From contig DXGH01000036.1 in assembly GCA_019114005.1 (NCBI GenBank), positions 1 through 37,689 on the forward strand: a stretch of 37,689 nucleotides of DNA. The letters are read 5' to 3'. Shown here in pieces: positions 35,238 to 37,689 of the stretch. Under the pieces are notes generated by a model that made no database searches, was not told where the DNA came from, and worked only from the letters and a program-made list of their open reading frames with translations. The position numbers were made by a program, and so were the translations under genes. Source of the stretch: Candidatus Acetatifactor stercoripullorum (GTDB taxonomy: Bacteria > Bacillota > Clostridia > Lachnospirales > Lachnospiraceae). The first letter of the stretch is position 1; every line of letters starts with the position of its first letter.

Positions 35238-35959
35238 TCATAGCACCTCCTTACTTTCAGATAAATAACCTCCGCAATGCCGAACAAGGCAGTTTCGATT
35301 CCGCAAGCAATTACATACAAAGCGGTACGGCTGTTTTCTACTGCCGTAGAGAGCACTTGATAGGGCGAAGCAAAGGGGAACAGGCCAAGCACGGCATTGT
35401 CCTGAGGGAAAATGGAAAAGGTAAATACGAGAATCACCCCGATACCGAGGGATACCCACATATTCTTACAGGCAGACGCAATGACCAGCATAAGCATTAC
35501 GGTCGGCAGCGTAACGACAATTTGGAAACCTGCGGTTTTCAATATTTCGGTCAGGTCAAATACATAGCTTGGAAACCAGTACTCAGCGCAGCCGGCTAAA
35601 ACCGCCATTTCGGTGACCACCATAACGGATAAAACCAAAGCGGCAATCACAAATTTACTGAAAAACAAGTTTCCCTGACGAATCGGAAGCACTGACATTT
35701 TCTGCGTCCCATTATCAGCGTATTCTGTGTGATACATCGTACAAGCGCCGCAAATGGAAATGAGAATATTCAGCATAGCCATCATTTGCCAATTTGCAGA
35801 CATCAATACAGCAATCGGTTTTCCCGAGGCCAAAGTAAGCTCTTTCGCTTTTACCATCATATAGACAACCGGAAAGGCTGCCGCAAGAAAGCCTCCTGCT
35901 AAAAACGCAGGAAGATAACCTGTGCGTTTTAACTTTTGGGATTCGATTAAGAGGCTCAT
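35234..35959 (-). CDS. ABC-2 type exporter permease (first)
   Basis: The 241-residue permease has six hydrophobic segments and begins MSLLIESQKLKRTGYLPAFL, the usual LanE/LanG start. SVLPIRQGNLFFSKFVIAA lies in the cytoplasmic loop region where such permeases contact the ATPase. It overlaps the ATPase gene by 4 nt and the second permease by 4 nt, so the three are tightly coupled. Confidence 0.82.
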   Translation of the reverse strand: MSLLIESQKLKRTGYLPAFLAGGFLAAAFPVVYMMVKAKELTLASGKPIAVLMSANWQMMAMLNILISICGACTMYHTEYADNGTQKMSVLPIRQGNLFFSKFVIAALVLSVMVVTEMAVLAGCAEYWFPSYVFDLTEILKTAGFQIVVTLPTVMLMLVIASACKNMWVSLGIGVILVFTFSIFPQDNAVLGLFPFASPYQVLSTAVENSRTALYVIACGIETALFGIAEVIYLKVRRCYE

Positions 35960-36711
35960 GCCGCACCTCCTCTCCGCTGATTATCCTCATCAATCATAGC
36001 AAGGAAAGTATCTTCCAAATTATCAGTGGGAAATCCGGCAGCACGGGCGCTCCTTTTCAGGTCATCCATTGTTCCCTCAAATAAAAGATGACCGTGATTC
36101 AAAATACCAATGTCGTCAGCCATCAGCTCCACTTCCGGTAATAAATGGGATGAAACCAGCACCGTGCAGTCATATTTCTGCGGAAGAGAGCGGATCAAAG
36201 TGCGGATTTCATGGATGCCCACCGGATCAAGTCCATTGGTGGGCTCGTCGAGAATCAGGATCGGCGGTCTGCCAATCAATGCCCCCGCCAAGCCTAAACG
36301 CTGTTTCATTCCAAGTGAATATTTCTTTGCAAGCCTTTTCCTGAATTCTGTTAAGCCTACAAGCTCCAAAGCGTCATCCACGCAGCTTTTCGGCAGTCCG
36401 AGAATTTTCTGTATGATTTGAAGGTTTTCTTCTCCGGTCAGATTTCCATAGAATGCAGGTGCTTCAATAAAGGAACCCACTTCCTTCAAAATGGAAACAC
36501 GGTCTGACGGATATGTTTTTTTGTCGATATGAAAGCTCCCGTCTGTGGGTTTCGTAAGGCCGAGAAACATTTTCATCGTGGTGGATTTTCCCGCCCCGTT
36601 GGGGCCGAGAAATCCATAAACGCTTCCTTTTCTAATATGGAGATTCAGATGAGATACCGCTGTGAAATCTCCATAGGTTTTCGTTAGATTTTGAGTTTCG
36701 ATTATATTCAT
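35956..36711 (-). CDS. ABC transporter ATPase (BcrA/LanF type)
   Basis: The 251-residue ATPase has Walker A FLGPNGAGKSTTMK, the Q-loop region EVGSFIEAPAFYGNLTGEEN, signature YSLGMKQRLGLAGAL and Walker B ILILDEPTNGLDP. The EAPAFYGNLTGEENL context is typical of bacitracin and lantibiotic exporter ATPases. The ATG at 36709-36711 has AAAGGAG upstream. It is the first gene of the exporter operon, divergent from the response regulator. Confidence 0.9.
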   Translation of the reverse strand: MNIIETQNLTKTYGDFTAVSHLNLHIRKGSVYGFLGPNGAGKSTTMKMFLGLTKPTDGSFHIDKKTYPSDRVSILKEVGSFIEAPAFYGNLTGEENLQIIQKILGLPKSCVDDALELVGLTEFRKRLAKKYSLGMKQRLGLAGALIGRPPILILDEPTNGLDPVGIHEIRTLIRSLPQKYDCTVLVSSHLLPEVELMADDIGILNHGHLLFEGTMDDLKRSARAAGFPTDNLEDTFLAMIDEDNQRRGGAA

Positions 36712-36742
36712 ATTGTGACATCTCCTTTCCTTTGTTGGCTTT

Positions 36743-36748
36743 AGTATA
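36743..36748 (-). promoter_or_regulatory. Candidate -10 of the exporter operon
   Basis: TATACT on the minus strand. No good -35 lies at 17 bp; the position is covered by ACCTT boxes, the arrangement expected for an activator-dependent promoter. TTGACG at 36763-36768 is only 14 bp away. Confidence 0.45.
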
Positions 36749-36756
36749 AGACCGCA

Positions 36757-36794
36757 ACCTTGCGTCAACCTTCTCTCTACCTTACATTTACCTT
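36757..36794. repeat. Four ACCTT boxes in exact 11-bp phase
   Basis: ACCTT starts at 36757, 36768, 36779 and 36790. The first pair extends to CAACCTT, the second pair to ACCTTACATTT. OmpR-type response regulators bind pairs of half-sites spaced one helical turn apart, so this is a strong candidate site for the neighbouring regulator. Confidence 0.7.
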
Positions 36795-36833
36795 ACATTT
36801 GGAAGCTGTCGCCGAACTTTCTTCATTATGTGC

Positions 36834-36839
36834 TATAAT
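36834..36839 (+). promoter_or_regulatory. Extended -10 of the response regulator gene
   Basis: TGCTATAAT: a perfect -10 with an upstream TGn extension. The -35 position (GCCGAA, 36811-36816) is poor and the ACCTT boxes end about 16 nt upstream of it. Confidence 0.6.
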
Positions 36840-36860
36840 ATAAAAAAGGAGAATTGCATT

Positions 36861-37564
36861 ATGGACTATGATTATTTGAAATATAAAAAAATCCTCATCG
36901 TAGACGACGAGGCTGACTTGCTGGAAATGGTGACATCTATTTTAGAGCAGGACGGCTTCAAAGCAATAAAAACCGCCGGGACAGTGTCCGAAGCTTTACA
37001 TATGTGTAAGGAATGGAAGCCGGACCTGGGCATTCTGGATGTCATGCTGCCGGATGGGAATGGTTTTTCTTTATTTGAGCAAATGAAAACCTTTACTGAA
37101 GTTCCCGTCCTCTTTTTAACTGCCCGGGGGAAGATGAGGACAAGCTGAAAGGCTTAGGACTTGGCGCTGATGATTATATGGTAAAGCCATTCCTGCCAAA
37201 AGAATTATCCTTACGCATAGGAATCATTTTACGGCATTATTACAAAGGGGAAAGTCCCATTGTTCAGCTTTCTGGAAGTCAAATTGATTTTGACCGTGCC
37301 GAAGTCATAAAAGATCAGGAGCATTTTCTGCTGACCGCAAAAGAGCACGATATTTTGTTGGCACTTTACCGTAATGCAGGAAGAATTGTAACCATAGATC
37401 AATTATGTGAAGCTGCGTGGGGAGATAACCCATACGGATATGAGAATTCTCTCATGGCACATATCCGCAGAATCCGGGAAAAAATTGAAGCCAACCCTTC
37501 AAAGCCTGTATCCCTCATTACTGTGAAAGGACTGGGCTATAAGTTGGTATTAGCGGGGAAATAG
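36861..37564 (+). pseudogene. OmpR/PhoB-type response regulator with a frameshift
   Basis: Two frames together encode one response regulator. The first part has the receiver domain (ILIVDDEAD, phospho-acceptor D60 in LGILDVMLPDG, FLTARG) and ends in the wrong frame with a stop at 37146-37148. The second frame resumes GLGADDYMVKPFLPKEL and the winged helix (LTAKEHDILLALYRNAGRIV, LMAHIRRIREKI, LITVKGLGYKL). One missing G in the run of five at 37126-37130 explains it: restoring a base gives ARGEDEDKLKGLGLGADDY. It may be a true mutation or a sequencing error in a G run. AAAAGGAG precedes the ATG. The partner kinase is not in the window. Confidence 0.85.
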
Positions 37565-37689
37565 TGTGAAAGAAAGTAGAGGAAAACCGTAAATTGGCAC
37601 ACTTGAATAAGCTGTCTAAAGCAGGCAACTTTTTGAAGTGTTATAGAGTTAGGAAATTAGGTCAGGAAGCTAATGGTTCATCAGGAGGA
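37565..37689 (+). other. Unassigned right edge with a ribosome binding site at the end
   Basis: Nothing recognisable is encoded here. A GTG right after the regulator stop opens only eight codons. One frame is open from about 37570 to the edge (NRKLAHLNKLSKAGNFLKC) without a clear start. AGGAGG at 37683-37688 suggests that a gene, perhaps the histidine kinase, starts just outside the window. Confidence 0.35.

Overview
The window looks like a chromosomal segment of a fermentative, low-to-mid GC Firmicute (Clostridia, most likely Lachnospiraceae). The evidence is strong AGGAGG-type ribosome binding sites with frequent TTG and GTG starts, the classical F-type ATP synthase operon order, and a B12-independent (glycyl radical) bacterial microcompartment locus of the kind known from gut Lachnospiraceae. 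No rRNA, tRNA, CRISPR array, transposase or cobalamin riboswitch was seen. All assignments come from reading the sequence; no database search was possible.

Layout. (1) 22-6405, minus strand: a complete F1Fo ATP synthase operon, atpB-E-F-(H+A)-G-D-C, in which the delta and alpha subunits share one uninterrupted reading frame. (2) 6491-15145: mixed housekeeping genes: a class I glutamine amidotransferase-type peptidase, a Mbeg1-like lipase-fold hydrolase, a DegV protein, a marR-citrate synthase pair behind a strong promoter with a palindromic operator, an EAL phosphodiesterase with a degenerate GGDEF domain, a GT-C type membrane glycosyltransferase, and an AT-rich methyltransferase gene. (3) 15390-29709, minus strand: a glycyl-radical microcompartment locus. 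It encodes the glycyl radical diol dehydratase and its activase, a class II sugar-phosphate aldolase, CoA-acylating aldehyde dehydrogenase, a zinc alcohol dehydrogenase, PduL, the PduS/PduT electron pair, four hexameric shell proteins, EutN- and PduU-type shell proteins, a PduV-like GTPase, a PduO-C-like protein, a DeoR regulator, and at its tail a ParA ATPase with a small disordered basic protein. (4) 29990-33438: a PHP-domain phosphoesterase (plus strand) facing rhaB-rhaA. (5) 33699-37689: an antimicrobial-peptide-type ABC exporter with two small accessory proteins, divergent from a response regulator gene that carries a frameshift.

How it works together. RhaA and RhaB would convert L-rhamnose to L-rhamnulose-1-phosphate. 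The encapsulated aldolase would split this into DHAP and L-lactaldehyde. An alcohol dehydrogenase would reduce lactaldehyde to 1,2-propanediol, the glycyl radical enzyme would dehydrate that to propionaldehyde, and PduP plus PduL would carry it to propionyl-phosphate, with propanol as the reduced side product. Several enzymes carry amphipathic helices typical of encapsulation peptides: at the N-terminus (aldehyde dehydrogenase, alcohol dehydrogenase, PduO-like protein, PduL), at the C-terminus (aldolase), or inside the chain (glycyl radical enzyme).

Most unusual points: the ParA plus disordered protein pair, translationally coupled to the end of the microcompartment operon, which resembles the McdAB logic that positions carboxysomes; the delta-alpha ATP synthase fusion with a candidate internal GTG start that would release a normal-length alpha; two divergent promoters (glycyl radical operon and PHP gene) sharing nearly the same 17-bp spacer; and four ACCTT boxes in exact 11-bp phase between the ABC exporter and the response regulator.
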